Numbered from the stretch's first letter, positions 10,541-19,642 are shown. The stretch: DNA of 64,000 nucleotides from Lentibacillus saliphilus (GCF_019093865.1 NZ_JABJXD010000003.1:124001-188000), one strand, 5' to 3'. Numbers and translations are program-made. The notes: generated from the sequence alone by a model not told the origin.

Positions 10541-10569
10541 TTATGACCAAGCGTTTTTTGTATATTTTT

Positions 10570-12861
10570 TTAATCCGATTGATATAACTGAAAATGACCG
10601 CTCTCCTTATCGAAATGAAACATGACTGCACCATGTACATCCGTACGATAAATCCGAGCGGATATCGCTTCTAAATTTTTCACAACTTGTGGATGAGGAT
10701 GTCCGTAGTGGCTATTCCGGCCCGCTGAAATCAAGGCATATTCTGGTTGGATCGTATGAAGAAACTGTTCTGTAGATGAGGTTTGACTCCCGTGATGCCC
10801 TACTTTGAGAACATTGACGTTTAGATTCGGATATTGGTCAATAAGCTGTGCTTCAACTTCCTCACCAGCATCTCCTGTAAATAGCCAACTAAGATGACCA
10901 AATGTCGTCATGATTGTGAGTGAATTATCATTTGATGATCCCCAATGTTGGCTTGGAGACAAGATTAAAAAAGGATGACCCCCGACCTGAAGTTGCGTAT
11001 TTGCTTCTAATCGCTGAACGTTTATTTGATGTCTCATCATGTCATCTTTAAACTGGTGCTTTAAATCGAAGTAATTGCTTATATATACGGTTTTCACATT
11101 AAAATCGTCTATCACATGCGTTGCACTTCCGATATGATCAATATCTTCATGTGTTAGAAATATGGCGTCCACATGGCCTATTCCACGAGACAGTAAAAAC
11201 GGTTGAATCATTCGTTTATACACCTTATCTGACACACCTTCTCCATCAAATAGAAGCTGTCCACCAGCATCAATCATAATTATGCCCTTTCGATAAGGTA
11301 ATTCAATGACGACTGCATCTCCTTGACCAATATCTAACATTGTAACAGTTCCTGTCGGTGACACATATGGCCGTACCATTACCAATATGATCAAGCTGAC
11401 AATTGCCAGCCCGCGCTTAAATGCCTGTTTCCCCTTATTCATTTGCATGTTGACCATCATCCAAATAAATAACAAATAGTATATAACCGCGCCCCATAAC
11501 GGAAAAGATCCAATTACAAAAGGAACATAAAGAACATCGTCTAATGTCATTACCATACTGATCACAATGTCATGCACCTCAGCAAATATGACAGTTAAAG
11601 GATGAACAACGCCTGAAAACATAGACACAGCTAAAATAACAAACATTGCTGGAATAACAAAAAATGTAAAGTAAGGAACGATTACAACATTGAGTAAAAT
11701 AGATAACGGATTAAACGTATAAAAATAAGTGATTTGCAGTGGGAGGATGATCATTTGTGAAGTAAAGCTTATTTTTAGAAGCGTGTAAAAAGGGTTGTGG
11801 AATGTTTGTGCTAACCATGTTTTCGATAAGACCAATCCAAATGTTACAAGAAAGGAAAATTGAAAACCGATATGATATACGATGTAGGGGTTCACGATAA
11901 TAGTAACGATAAAGATAACGCTTAGCACATCTGTTAAACTGGGACTTGAGCCGAGTTTGCGCATCATCAAAAATGTAATCGCCATTAGACTCGCTCGCCA
12001 TACTGAAGGTGCACCACCAGCAAGCAGCGCATAAACAGGTAAGATCGCCATGATAAGCCAACCAGTCTTTTCTTTCGTCAACATATTAGATGTCACAAAG
12101 CTCGTATACAGCATTGCTATGACCAAGCCGATATGAAGACCCGAAATGGCAAGGAGGTGTGAGAGACTCCAGCGCCTAAAAAGATCCAAAACAGGGTCTT
12201 CAATATCGTTATTATCACCAAATATGAGTGCATTCAACCAACCACTAACTTCTGGATCAACAGAATGACGGACATGTTCGACTAATTTATTTCTTAGTTG
12301 GAAAATAGAATTCAATGGGGATGACCCTGTACAGGAGATGCGCTCTAATGAGCTGAGGATGATTTGATGTTGAATGTTTCGCTGTGCTAAATAGGATGAA
12401 TAGTCGAATTCGCCTGGGTTTGTATTTTCAGAAGGGCGTTCGGGACGTTCTTCTATGAGACATGAGGCACCGTACTTTAAAGGTTGAATCATGTCTTCAG
12501 TTACCATGTCGTCATCTGTATAAAAATAAACGACATTCATAAACGCATTCATCTTTTCAACGTACAGTGTAAAGGATATTTTGCCAGATACGAAATGGAC
12601 ATCGCTCTGTATCGTACCTTCAACAGGTAAATGCTCATAAGGTGAATATTGTTTAGTGGAGGAAGACGTGGAAGGCATGTGAAAGGAGACATACACGACC
12701 ATAACGAGAGAGACAGCGATAACCGTACGTCGTAAACGCCTTAACACGCCCAGCACGCCTAACCACATAAAGACGCTAACAGTGACCCATGTTAAATCAA
12801 ATATAACGAATGCCGCTGTCAAACTCATTGCAATGGCAGGAATATGCCAATATCCAGTCAC
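10570..12861 (-). CDS. comEC: DNA internalization channel protein ComEC/Rec2
   Basis: ComEC forms the membrane pore through which single-stranded DNA enters the cell during transformation. The 763-residue protein has N-terminal membrane segments with a DUF4131-type extracytoplasmic domain, the central Competence domain (AISGLHIGLVIAMLY; GGAPSVWRASLMA) with many transmembrane helices, and a C-terminal metallo-beta-lactamase-like domain with THEDIDHIGS and VLKVGHHGSQTSS. The start is GTG with AAAGGAG upstream. It is the third gene of comEA-comEB-comEC, as in B. subtilis, and appears intact, so the uptake machinery may be functional. Confidence 0.95.
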   Translation of the reverse strand: MTGYWHIPAIAMSLTAAFVIFDLTWVTVSVFMWLGVLGVLRRLRRTVIAVSLVMVVYVSFHMPSTSSSTKQYSPYEHLPVEGTIQSDVHFVSGKISFTLYVEKMNAFMNVVYFYTDDDMVTEDMIQPLKYGASCLIEERPERPSENTNPGEFDYSSYLAQRNIQHQIILSSLERISCTGSSPLNSIFQLRNKLVEHVRHSVDPEVSGWLNALIFGDNNDIEDPVLDLFRRWSLSHLLAISGLHIGLVIAMLYTSFVTSNMLTKEKTGWLIMAILPVYALLAGGAPSVWRASLMAITFLMMRKLGSSPSLTDVLSVIFIVTIIVNPYIVYHIGFQFSFLVTFGLVLSKTWLAQTFHNPFYTLLKISFTSQMIILPLQITYFYTFNPLSILLNVVIVPYFTFFVIPAMFVILAVSMFSGVVHPLTVIFAEVHDIVISMVMTLDDVLYVPFVIGSFPLWGAVIYYLLFIWMMVNMQMNKGKQAFKRGLAIVSLIILVMVRPYVSPTGTVTMLDIGQGDAVVIELPYRKGIIMIDAGGQLLFDGEGVSDKVYKRMIQPFLLSRGIGHVDAIFLTHEDIDHIGSATHVIDDFNVKTVYISNYFDLKHQFKDDMMRHQINVQRLEANTQLQVGGHPFLILSPSQHWGSSNDNSLTIMTTFGHLSWLFTGDAGEEVEAQLIDQYPNLNVNVLKVGHHGSQTSSTEQFLHTIQPEYALISAGRNSHYGHPHPQVVKNLEAISARIYRTDVHGAVMFHFDKESGHFQLYQSD

Positions 12862-12945
12862 AATCAGTCTCCTTTAAATAAAGATACATATTCAAGCTCC
12901 AAGAACCCTATTGCTTCAGCTAAAAGAGAATCATACATACACATA

Positions 12946-13506
12946 TTAGTCATGAAACAACTTTTTCGCTTCTTGCTTATAAGCGCTAAACGTTTGTTCA
13001 GTCACAAGTGGCTCAATATCATTTAACAACTCATCAACGAACGTTGCCTTCTCCTTGTACGTCGTGTCAACAATAAGGTCATTTAATTCAACTTTCTCAA
13101 CATGAATGCCGGCTTCCTCCAATAGCTCTATCGCATATGGATGATTGCGATAATCTTCAGCATAATACACAGCTATGATCCCACTCTGTATAATTTGCTT
13201 CGTACATTGCAAGCATGGAAAGTGTGTCACATACAGTTCTGCGCGCTCAGTCGGAACACCAAACTTTGCACACTGAAGTAATGCATTTGCTTCGGCGTGA
13301 ACGGTCCGAACACAATGCCCTTCAATGACATAACACCCTTCATCAACACAGTGAACACTGCCGGATACACTTCCGTTATAGCCACCGGCAATAATCCGTT
13401 TATCTCGAACAATCGTAGCCCCAACCATTAATCTCGTACATGTGCTCCGTAAAGCGAGTAAATGGCTCTGCGCCATAAAATATTGATCCCAAGTAATTCG
13501 TCCCAT
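12946..13506 (-). CDS. comEB: ComE operon protein 2, dCMP deaminase-like
   Basis: A 186-residue zinc-dependent deoxycytidylate deaminase-family protein, which would convert dCMP to dUMP. Zinc and catalytic motifs are clear: HAEANALLQ (His and the proton-shuttle Glu) and FPCLQCTKQI (two Cys ligands), with TRLMVGATIV and GGYNGS near the N-terminus. In B. subtilis comEB is not required for DNA uptake itself but is implicated in placing the competence apparatus at the cell pole. It lies between comEA and comEC. The roughly 40-residue C-terminal tail after the deaminase domain is family-typical. Confidence 0.94.
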   Translation of the reverse strand: MGRITWDQYFMAQSHLLALRSTCTRLMVGATIVRDKRIIAGGYNGSVSGSVHCVDEGCYVIEGHCVRTVHAEANALLQCAKFGVPTERAELYVTHFPCLQCTKQIIQSGIIAVYYAEDYRNHPYAIELLEEAGIHVEKVELNDLIVDTTYKEKATFVDELLNDIEPLVTEQTFSAYKQEAKKLFHD

Positions 13507-13565
13507 ACGTCTCTCCCTCTCATCTCAAGTTGCTTAACATGGATATGTCTCTTATCTTGATGTGT

Positions 13566-14153
13566 TTACGGAATTTGAATGTCGTCTCTCATATTTTCTA
13601 ACGTTTTTTCCCCAATTCCAGGAATGTCTAACAAATCTTCCACCGATTGAAAAAAACCATGTTCATCACGATGATTGATGATTGCGGCGGCTTTAGCTGG
13701 ACCAATTCCCGGAATGGTTTCTATTTCTGCCTGTGTTGCATAATTCATTCGCACCTTCCCATCATTTGACGTGCCCATCGTCACATTAGAAGGCTCATCA
13801 CCTTGTGCAGGTATCAAAATGACCATTTCATCATGAACTTTTTGAGCAAGATTGACTGCCGCTTCATAAGCTAAGTCTGTAAATCCACCAGCCTGTTCAA
13901 TGACATCATGGACTCTTGTACCGGGCTCCGCTTCATAGACGCCAGGCCGTTCAACCTCTCCCTTTACATCTACTATCACGATTTCATCCATCTTCGTTTG
14001 GCCTATAGCGATATGCTCTAATTGCTGGGCATCCTGTTTAAGCGGCATTTCATCCATATCTTGTGATTTAGAGTCTCTAGGAAACACCACTATAGACACA
14101 CCTACGACGCAAACAATAATTACAAATGCATTCTTCTTTAGAAAGTGCAACAC
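13566..14153 (-). CDS. comEA: Competence DNA receptor ComEA
   Basis: ComEA is the membrane-anchored double-stranded DNA receptor for transformation. The 195-residue product has an N-terminal transmembrane helix (about 8-24), a SLBB-type beta-grasp domain (VDVKGEVERPGVYE...AGGFTD), and a C-terminal helix-hairpin-helix DNA-binding pair (IETIPGIGPAKAAAIINHR and LLDIPGIGEKTLENM). The hairpin region opens with MNYATQAEI rather than the common VNINTA, a small deviation. GTG start with GGAAGTGG upstream. It heads the comE operon and has its own promoter. comER, divergent from comEA in B. subtilis, is absent here. Confidence 0.95.
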   Translation of the reverse strand: MLHFLKKNAFVIIVCVVGVSIVVFPRDSKSQDMDEMPLKQDAQQLEHIAIGQTKMDEIVIVDVKGEVERPGVYEAEPGTRVHDVIEQAGGFTDLAYEAAVNLAQKVHDEMVILIPAQGDEPSNVTMGTSNDGKVRMNYATQAEIETIPGIGPAKAAAIINHRDEHGFFQSVEDLLDIPGIGEKTLENMRDDIQIP

Positions 14154-14203
14154 GTAAAGCCACTTCCTTTACAAATAATAACTATTTGAGTAGATTATGC
14201 ATT

Positions 14204-14232
14204 ATTATAAGTCGTCTAATCTTTAGTGGCAA
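14204..14232 (-). promoter_or_regulatory. Predicted promoter of the comE operon
   Basis: Minus strand TTGCCA, 17-base spacer, consensus TATAAT, about 50 bases before comEA. I did not find a convincing pair of ComK boxes here, so competence control is not shown by the sequence. Confidence 0.65.
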
Positions 14233-14249
14233 ATCACTAAAAATAATTC

Positions 14250-14280
14250 AAAAGCTGGAAAATACTAGTTTCCAGCTTTT
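14250..14280 (-). terminator. Terminator overlapping the end of yqeM
   Basis: AAAAGCTGGAAA pairs with TTTCCAGCTTTT around a short loop. The yqeM stop codon falls inside the hairpin. It ends the yqeG-yqeM operon and separates it from comEA. Confidence 0.85.
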
Positions 14281-15020
14281 TTACGAGCAATTATGAACAA
14301 ACGCTCTGTTTCCTCGGTAACAGTTTCTTCTTTTAAGGAAAAATCACCGTACAAATTACAAAATTCAAAACCTGCTTGATTTAATAGATATTTGTATCGT
14401 TCAATTGGGAACGTCCGCTGATGATGCAGCTCAGTAAATTTTTTGTAGGTATCAGACACCTTTGTGAAAAAAGTTAAATCATGGTACATCTCTCCCCGTG
14501 ATTCTCCCTCCATACAAAACCATATGTAAGCTGAAGTGTCTGTTACATCTGCAAATGTCTGATTAATACAATGATGTTCAACGTGATACAATGAGTGAAC
14601 GTCAAATATGAACAACCCATCCCTTCTTAATGCATCTGCTGCATTTTGAAAAACAGTAAGGAGGTCTTCTTCAGTCGTTATATAGTTCATTACATCACAA
14701 TAACTGATCGCTACGTCCATCTCTTTAATGCCTTCAAGATGACGTAAATCCTGACAAAGCCATTGGACATTGACGTTATTATGTTCAGCACGATGATGCG
14801 CTTGACTCAGCATATCAGGTGATACATCTACCCCAATGAGTTCATAACCCGCATTGGCAAGTTTTGTCGTTATGATCCCTGTACCACAGCCTAAATCAAC
14901 GATACGCTTCATAGGCGCATCAGCACGTTCAAGAATGGCATTTGTAAAAGCCACCCACTCATCATATGGGGCATCCTCCATTAAGTGATCATAAACAGAT
15001 GCCATTAATTCATATGTCAT
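14265..15020 (-). CDS. yqeM: YqeM-like class I SAM-dependent methyltransferase
   Basis: A 251-residue Rossmann-fold methyltransferase: motif I VDLGCGTGIIT, motif II LIGVDVSPDML, then CQDLRHL and MDVAISYCDVMNYI. The start is taken at MTYELMASVYDHLMEDAPYDEW, which matches the family and has CAGGATGA upstream; six more codons are open upstream. It overlaps rsfS by 11 bases and ends the yqeG-to-yqeM operon, as in B. subtilis. The substrate is not known; its neighbours suggest a link to ribosome maturation, but that is inference. Confidence 0.9.
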   Translation of the reverse strand: MTYELMASVYDHLMEDAPYDEWVAFTNAILERADAPMKRIVDLGCGTGIITTKLANAGYELIGVDVSPDMLSQAHHRAEHNNVNVQWLCQDLRHLEGIKEMDVAISYCDVMNYITTEEDLLTVFQNAADALRRDGLFIFDVHSLYHVEHHCINQTFADVTDTSAYIWFCMEGESRGEMYHDLTFFTKVSDTYKKFTELHHQRTFPIERYKYLLNQAGFEFCNLYGDFSLKEETVTEETERLFIIARKKAGN

Positions 15021-15378
15021 GAACATCATCCTGTTCAAAATTTAACGAAATATGGTCTGCATCGCCCCATAAGCGTTCTAAATTATAATAGCCCCGTTCG
15101 TCCTTATGAAACACGTGACATACGATATAACCTGTATCAACAAGAACCCAGCGCGCTTGCTCATAACCTTCTAGCCGTTTCACTGATATGTTCTCTTCTT
15201 CTAGTGCATCTTTTATGGCGCTTGCAATTGCCTGTACTTGCCGTTCACTATTGCCATGACAAATCAAAAAATAATCAGCAACAAGTGAAACATCTTTCAT
15301 GTCTAACGCAATAATGTCCTCAGCTCTTTTTTGATCACAGGCATTTGCAGCAATTTGAATCATATCTATACCATTCAT
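15010..15378 (-). CDS. rsfS: Ribosomal silencing factor RsfS
   Basis: RsfS (YqeL) binds ribosomal protein L14 and blocks subunit joining under nutrient stress. The 122-residue product contains the family core AEDIIALDMKDVSLVADYFLICHGNSERQVQAIA and ends in RGYYNLERLWGDA. The ATG of MNGIDMIQI is chosen because it resembles the family N-terminus; the upstream GTG lies within the ribosome-binding site itself. It starts 4 bases after yqeK and overlaps yqeM. Confidence 0.95.
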   Translation of the reverse strand: MNGIDMIQIAANACDQKRAEDIIALDMKDVSLVADYFLICHGNSERQVQAIASAIKDALEEENISVKRLEGYEQARWVLVDTGYIVCHVFHKDERGYYNLERLWGDADHISLNFEQDDVHDI

Positions 15379-15382
15379 AAAA

Positions 15383-15955
15383 TCAATGACCACCCTTTAC
15401 ATAATTTGTTAAGTCATTATAGGCGTAAAATGTATTTGGATAAATTTGTGATTGTTTGTCAAGTAAAAATGATATTGTGTTCCTAAGCGCCAGCCAGCAT
15501 GCATGACGAATGTCTTGCTTAGCCATTGCGCGAACCTCTCCAACACCAGGAAATGACCGACCTGGTTCAATATAATCAGCGATAAAAATAATCATGTCTA
15601 AAGACGTCATCCCGACACGCCCTGTCGTATGGAAAGCAACTGCATCTAAGACCGACTGATCTGTTATACCATGTTCAAGTTCAAGCATTTTTGCGCCTAC
15701 AGGAGCATGCCATAGCTCAGAATGAAAATGAAGTAAATCTTTTGGTAATGTTGTTGATTTGATCCATCGCTTCATTTCTTCTACTGGGCGGTACTTGGCA
15801 TAGTCATGTAATAGCGCAGCCTCTTCAGCTTGTTCTGACGAGACACCATAGCACTCCGAAAGCTCTAATGCTGTATCAGCAACGCGTAAAGTGTGCTCAA
15901 ACCGCTCATCCGTAAGCTGAGGCTTTACAATGCGAATCGCTTCATCTCTATTCAT
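15383..15955 (-). CDS. yqeK: YqeK, HD-domain bis(5'-nucleosyl)-tetraphosphatase
   Basis: YqeK-family HD proteins hydrolyse diadenosine tetraphosphate symmetrically to ADP. The 190-residue product shows the HD metal centre: FEHTLRVADTA, ALLHDYAKY, FHSELWHAPVGA, and FIADYIEPGR. The start MNRDEAIRIVKPQL has GAGAGGCG at good spacing. It overlaps nadD by 8 bases and is separated from rsfS by 4, so the three are translationally coupled. The nadD-yqeK pair is conserved and links nucleotide signalling and NAD synthesis. Confidence 0.94.
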   Translation of the reverse strand: MNRDEAIRIVKPQLTDERFEHTLRVADTALELSECYGVSSEQAEEAALLHDYAKYRPVEEMKRWIKSTTLPKDLLHFHSELWHAPVGAKMLELEHGITDQSVLDAVAFHTTGRVGMTSLDMIIFIADYIEPGRSFPGVGEVRAMAKQDIRHACWLALRNTISFLLDKQSQIYPNTFYAYNDLTNYVKGGH

Positions 15956-16511
15956 ATAATCGCCTCTCATTAATATACGTTTCAACCGCATGAGGTACTA
16001 TATATTTTATTGTTTTTCCTGCTTTAATCCGTTGTCTAATGTCTGTTGATGAAATATCAATCATAGGAATGTCGACTTGAACAATTGGATAATCAGTTTG
16101 CAGCTCGTATCCCCGTCGTTTTACGCCCACAAATGTTACAAGCTGCGTTAACTTATTGATATCATGCCAATGCGGTAAATATGCAACCATATCGGCACCG
16201 ATTATGAAATAAAACGTTGTGTCTGAATGCCGCTCATTCAACAATGTCATTGTATCCACTGTATATGATGTGCCTTGTCGTTCCATTTCTACAGTACTTA
16301 ACTTAAACTGATCGTTTTCATTTATCGCCCTGTCTAACATTTCTAAACGCTCGTTTGGAGATGTTTGTAAGGTATCCTTATGCGGAGATACAAACGTTGG
16401 TATAAACCAAACCTCGTCCAGCTCCAACGCATCTCTTACATGCTCGGCAATGAGTAAATGCCCTGTATGAGGTGGATCAAATGAACCACCTAGTATCCCT
16501 ATATGCTTCAT
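15948..16511 (-). CDS. nadD: Nicotinate-nucleotide adenylyltransferase
   Basis: NadD adenylylates nicotinate mononucleotide to deamido-NAD in NAD biosynthesis. The 187-residue enzyme has the nucleotidyltransferase signatures GGSFDPPHTGHLLIAE (about 7-22) and the C-terminal ISSTDIRQRI motif, plus FIIGADMVAYLPHW. Two adjacent ATG codons could start it; the second has better spacing from AAGG. It overlaps yqeK and follows yqeI in a compact operon. Confidence 0.96.
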   Translation of the reverse strand: MKHIGILGGSFDPPHTGHLLIAEHVRDALELDEVWFIPTFVSPHKDTLQTSPNERLEMLDRAINENDQFKLSTVEMERQGTSYTVDTMTLLNERHSDTTFYFIIGADMVAYLPHWHDINKLTQLVTFVGVKRRGYELQTDYPIVQVDIPMIDISSTDIRQRIKAGKTIKYIVPHAVETYINERRLYE

Positions 16512-16520
16512 CATAATGCC

Positions 16521-16811
16521 TTATGGTAGAACCAGTTGTTTATTTTCAATTGATTCTTTATAAAGCACAATGTTGTTACCGATAATTTGAACAACATGGG
16601 CACCAGTGCCAGCGGACAGTTGTTCGGATATGTCTGTTTTATCTTCAAGACAATTATTAAGCACACTGACCTTAATCAGTTCTCTTTTTTCTAACGCATC
16701 ATTAATTTGCTCAATCATATTATCATTTACACCTGTTTTACCAACTTGAAAAATTGGTTTGATTTGATTTGCATGTGATCGTAAAAATCGTTTTTGTTTT
16801 CCTGTTAACAT
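16521..16811 (-). CDS. yhbY: Ribosome assembly RNA-binding protein YhbY/YqeI
   Basis: A 96-residue CRM-domain RNA-binding protein associated with pre-50S particles. The family pattern is clear: LTGKQKRFLRSHANQIKP, IFQVGKTGVNDNMI, ALEKRELIKVSVLNNC, and the GxxxV-type end VVQIIGNNIVLYK. The ATG of MLTGK has AAAGGTGAG upstream; three more codons are open upstream. It lies between aroE and nadD, as in B. subtilis. Confidence 0.95.
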   Translation of the reverse strand: MLTGKQKRFLRSHANQIKPIFQVGKTGVNDNMIEQINDALEKRELIKVSVLNNCLEDKTDISEQLSAGTGAHVVQIIGNNIVLYKESIENKQLVLP

Positions 16812-16816
16812 AGGAC

Positions 16817-17662
16817 TCACCTTTCTAATTGTCGTTTCATACGGTCAGGCAAGCTACCAAGCTTAACCCAATGACCTGTCCATAATTTAAATGCATATTG
16901 TGCTTGATAAAGCAACATGTGGTGACCGTAGTGGATATTTCCCCCTCGTTCGCCTGCTTCTTTTAAAAAAGCCGTGTGTATAGGCTGATATACAATATCA
17001 CTTGCGATAGCAGCTTGCTTCATGCGTTCAAGCGCAATAACCGAATGCTCCGGACCTGGCTTCATACCCATTGTTGTCGTCTGAATGATTAAATCATACC
17101 TTGACAGCTCTTTTTCTGCCGCCTCAAGAGACATGACACGTGTCGTAATACCGGAAGATGCTAGCTCAGTAGCAAGCTGCTCTGCCGCCTCCAAAGTCCG
17201 ATTCGCAATATCAATATACTCATATTGTTGTACAATTAACGCATCATATATTGCTCTTGCTGCGCCCCCTGCCCCAATGACCAGGATACGGATAGACATA
17301 TCTCTAGTTTGAGCAGGATATGCTTCTTGTAGCCCTTTAATATAACCAATACCATCTGTGTTATAGCCAATCCATTTCCCATTTTGATGCACAACTGTAT
17401 TCACCGCCCCAACTCTAGCAGCTCTCTCATCTAACTGATCAAGATATGGCATAATCGCACGTTTATATGGGACTGTCACATTAAAACCATCCTGAAGTTC
17501 AGCTTTAGCACTCGACACTGTTTGTTCATTAAAGCAATCAGGTGCGATGTTTTTCAACCGATAAGAACCTTTAACGGCTATCTGTTTAAGAAAATGCTGA
17601 TGAATCCACGGCGAAAAAGAATGCTGTATTGGATGACCAATCAATCCAAGCCTTAATACCAT
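16817..17662 (-). CDS. aroE: Shikimate dehydrogenase (NADP+)
   Basis: AroE reduces 3-dehydroshikimate to shikimate in aromatic amino-acid synthesis. The 281-residue product has the substrate-binding SFSPWIHQ and NVTVPYKRAIMP (catalytic Lys), the NTDGIGY Asp motif, and the NADP-binding loop IGAGGAARAIYDAL followed by NRT. The final domain contains YQAQYAFKLWTG. The start ATG with GAGGTG upstream is chosen over an ATG two codons earlier. It is part of the yqeG-yqeM operon. Confidence 0.96.
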   Translation of the reverse strand: MVLRLGLIGHPIQHSFSPWIHQHFLKQIAVKGSYRLKNIAPDCFNEQTVSSAKAELQDGFNVTVPYKRAIMPYLDQLDERAARVGAVNTVVHQNGKWIGYNTDGIGYIKGLQEAYPAQTRDMSIRILVIGAGGAARAIYDALIVQQYEYIDIANRTLEAAEQLATELASSGITTRVMSLEAAEKELSRYDLIIQTTTMGMKPGPEHSVIALERMKQAAIASDIVYQPIHTAFLKEAGERGGNIHYGHHMLLYQAQYAFKLWTGHWVKLGSLPDRMKRQLER

Positions 17663-17674
17663 GAGCACACCTCA

Positions 17675-18775
17675 TTACAACAATGAATTTCGGAGCGTAA
17701 CAGCCGTTTGTCCCGGAATATGAACGCGTACCGATGCATCGCCATCAGGTAAACTGATCCAGCCTAGACCCGGAAATACAATGTCTGTCTTTTCACCCGT
17801 AATTTTGTAATCATGCGTCTTAAAACCTGGTAGCAAATTCATCGTCGTTTCATCTGGTGGTGCTAGCAATCCACCTCTATGGTCTGCTAACAACGAATCG
17901 GCTTTTTCAAGCTTCGTGCGATGGATAGACAAATCATTTGCAAAATAACACACAAACGATTGCCTGTCGCCTGCCAGAAAATCGATTCGAGCAAGTCCAC
18001 CAATGAATAATGTTTGCTCCGAATTAAGCTGATAAATTCTAGGTTTAACTTCTTTTTTAGGCGTAATGACTTTTAAATCACCCTCTGATACGTAATGCGT
18101 TAATTGCGTTTTGTTCACAATTCCTGGTGTATCAATTAACACACTTGACGCATCAAGGGGAATCTCAATAAAACCGAGAGTCGTACCAGGAAAATAAGAT
18201 GTCGTAATAACATCTTCATGGCCTGTGGACTGTTTGATGAGTCGATTTATGAAAGTAGACTTCCCTACATTCGTTGTACCGACGATATAAACGTCGCTTC
18301 CCTTTCGGTATGATTCTATTGCTTGAGACAACTCGTCAATGCCGTGTCCTTTTTGAGCAGAGATTAAAAATACATCCACAACCTTTATCCCAGCCTCATT
18401 TGCAGAGGTGCGTAACCATTTTTCAAGCTTATAGACATTTACAGACTTTGGCAACAAATCAATTTTATTCGCCACTAATATGACGCGATTATTGCCGACG
18501 ATTCGATGTAAATGCTTAAGCAATGTTCCATCTACATCAAAAATATCTATGAGATGGACGACAAGTCCTTTAGAATCGCTTATCGTACTAACCATTTGAA
18601 GAAAATCATCATCTGACATCGATATTTCCTGGGGTTCATTATAGTGCTTGAGCCGAAAGCATCTTTGGCACAACACAATATCACGCTTTAATGCTGAAGC
18701 AGGAGTATATCCCGATCCTTCTTTATTTGCTGTTTGCAATAATACGCCACAGCCTTGGCAATGCATATCTTCCAT
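17675..18775 (-). CDS. yqeH: Ribosome biogenesis GTPase YqeH (circularly permuted)
   Basis: YqeH is a circularly permuted GTPase needed for 30S maturation and replication control. The 366-residue protein has an N-terminal zinc finger (C6, C9, C36, C39), then G4 ANKIDLLP before G1 VGTTNVGKSTFI and G3 DTPG, which is the permuted order typical of the family, and the C-terminal domain ending in LGWISLPDGDASVRVHIPG. It begins 2 bases after yqeG ends and precedes aroE, as in B. subtilis. Confidence 0.96.
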   Translation of the reverse strand: MEDMHCQGCGVLLQTANKEGSGYTPASALKRDIVLCQRCFRLKHYNEPQEISMSDDDFLQMVSTISDSKGLVVHLIDIFDVDGTLLKHLHRIVGNNRVILVANKIDLLPKSVNVYKLEKWLRTSANEAGIKVVDVFLISAQKGHGIDELSQAIESYRKGSDVYIVGTTNVGKSTFINRLIKQSTGHEDVITTSYFPGTTLGFIEIPLDASSVLIDTPGIVNKTQLTHYVSEGDLKVITPKKEVKPRIYQLNSEQTLFIGGLARIDFLAGDRQSFVCYFANDLSIHRTKLEKADSLLADHRGGLLAPPDETTMNLLPGFKTHDYKITGEKTDIVFPGLGWISLPDGDASVRVHIPGQTAVTLRNSLL

Positions 18776-18777
18776 TC

Positions 18778-19293
18778 TTATTCCTCCCAGGTGATTTTCC
18801 CTTTTTTACGTAAATAAGATAAAATAATTCGTTCTAACCGGCGGTTAAACCGAGTGAAGAAACCATCTGTCTTAACAATCGGCACAACCAATACCGTATA
18901 CAGCCCTGCTTTATTGCCACCTAAAACATCTGTTAATAATTGATCACCGATGACAACCATTTCTTCCTTCTTCAAATTCATTTCTTTAGACACTTGTTTA
19001 AAGGCTCTCCCTAATGGTTTTCGAGCACTGAATACATAAGGCGTCCCTAACGGGTCAGAAAATGCCTTAACACGGTCCTCTTTATTGTTAGAAATGATCG
19101 TTATTTTAATCCCAGCATCATTCATCAGCGCGAACCATGTAATGACTTCGTCCGTCGCATCTTTCACATCCCAAGGAACAAGGGTATTATCGAGATCTGT
19201 TATAATCCCTTTTATACCGAGCTCCTTTAATTTTTGTGGCTGTATTTCAAATACAGACTTAACATGTTCATTTGGCATAAAATACTTTAACAA
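18778..19293 (-). CDS. yqeG: YqeG family HAD IIIA-type phosphatase
   Basis: A 171-residue HAD-superfamily phosphatase with motif I DLDNTLVPWD, motif II TIISNN, the lysine in RKPLGRAFK and motif III VIGDQLLTDVLGGN. The physiological substrate is not known to me. Translation appears to start at TTG (MLKYFMPNEHVKSVFE), which matches the family N-terminus and has GAGGTG 7 bases upstream. It is the first gene of the operon running to yqeM. Confidence 0.93.
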   Translation of the reverse strand: MLKYFMPNEHVKSVFEIQPQKLKELGIKGIITDLDNTLVPWDVKDATDEVITWFALMNDAGIKITIISNNKEDRVKAFSDPLGTPYVFSARKPLGRAFKQVSKEMNLKKEEMVVIGDQLLTDVLGGNKAGLYTVLVVPIVKTDGFFTRFNRRLERIILSYLRKKGKITWEE

Positions 19294-19459
19294 TCATACA
19301 CACCTCTCTACACTATTAAAACCATACTCTTACTATATACATATCGTATATTATCTTTCATTATTTATAAAGTAGCAGCCACTATATTTTTGTCCGACAC
19401 CTATAAATGTAAAGATATGGATGTTTAAATCGTTCGACAATTAGCTCCATGTTTCGAGT

Positions 19460-19468
19460 TGTGGATAA
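19460..19468. promoter_or_regulatory. DnaA box upstream of sda
   Basis: TGTGGATAA is an exact complement of the DnaA box TTATCCACA. It lies 175 bases before sda. In B. subtilis sda transcription is controlled by DnaA, so this site is probably functional. Confidence 0.75.
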
Positions 19469-19535
19469 CCTTACCCACTCATTCCACAACACGAAAACCT
19501 TGTTTCACCGCTATTTATTCTTTTTTGCGCACAAC

Positions 19536-19558
19536 TTATCAACAAAACATGTTGATAA
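19536..19558. promoter_or_regulatory. Inverted pair of near-consensus DnaA boxes
   Basis: TTATCAACA and its exact inverse TGTTGATAA face each other across 5 bases. Each is one mismatch from the DnaA consensus. They lie about 85 bases before the sda start. The rest of the interval from yqeG to sda holds no gene I can see. Confidence 0.6.
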
Positions 19559-19642
19559 GTGTCTACTTGTTATGGATATATTTTCATGGTAGATTATGAT
19601 TAACCTTAAAAGATTAACGATTGACCCAGGGAGGGCTAACGT

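Noticed and set aside
11711-12061. 116-codon minus-strand frame within comEC
   Set aside because: It overlaps comEC fully in another frame and has no start signals or recognisable domain.
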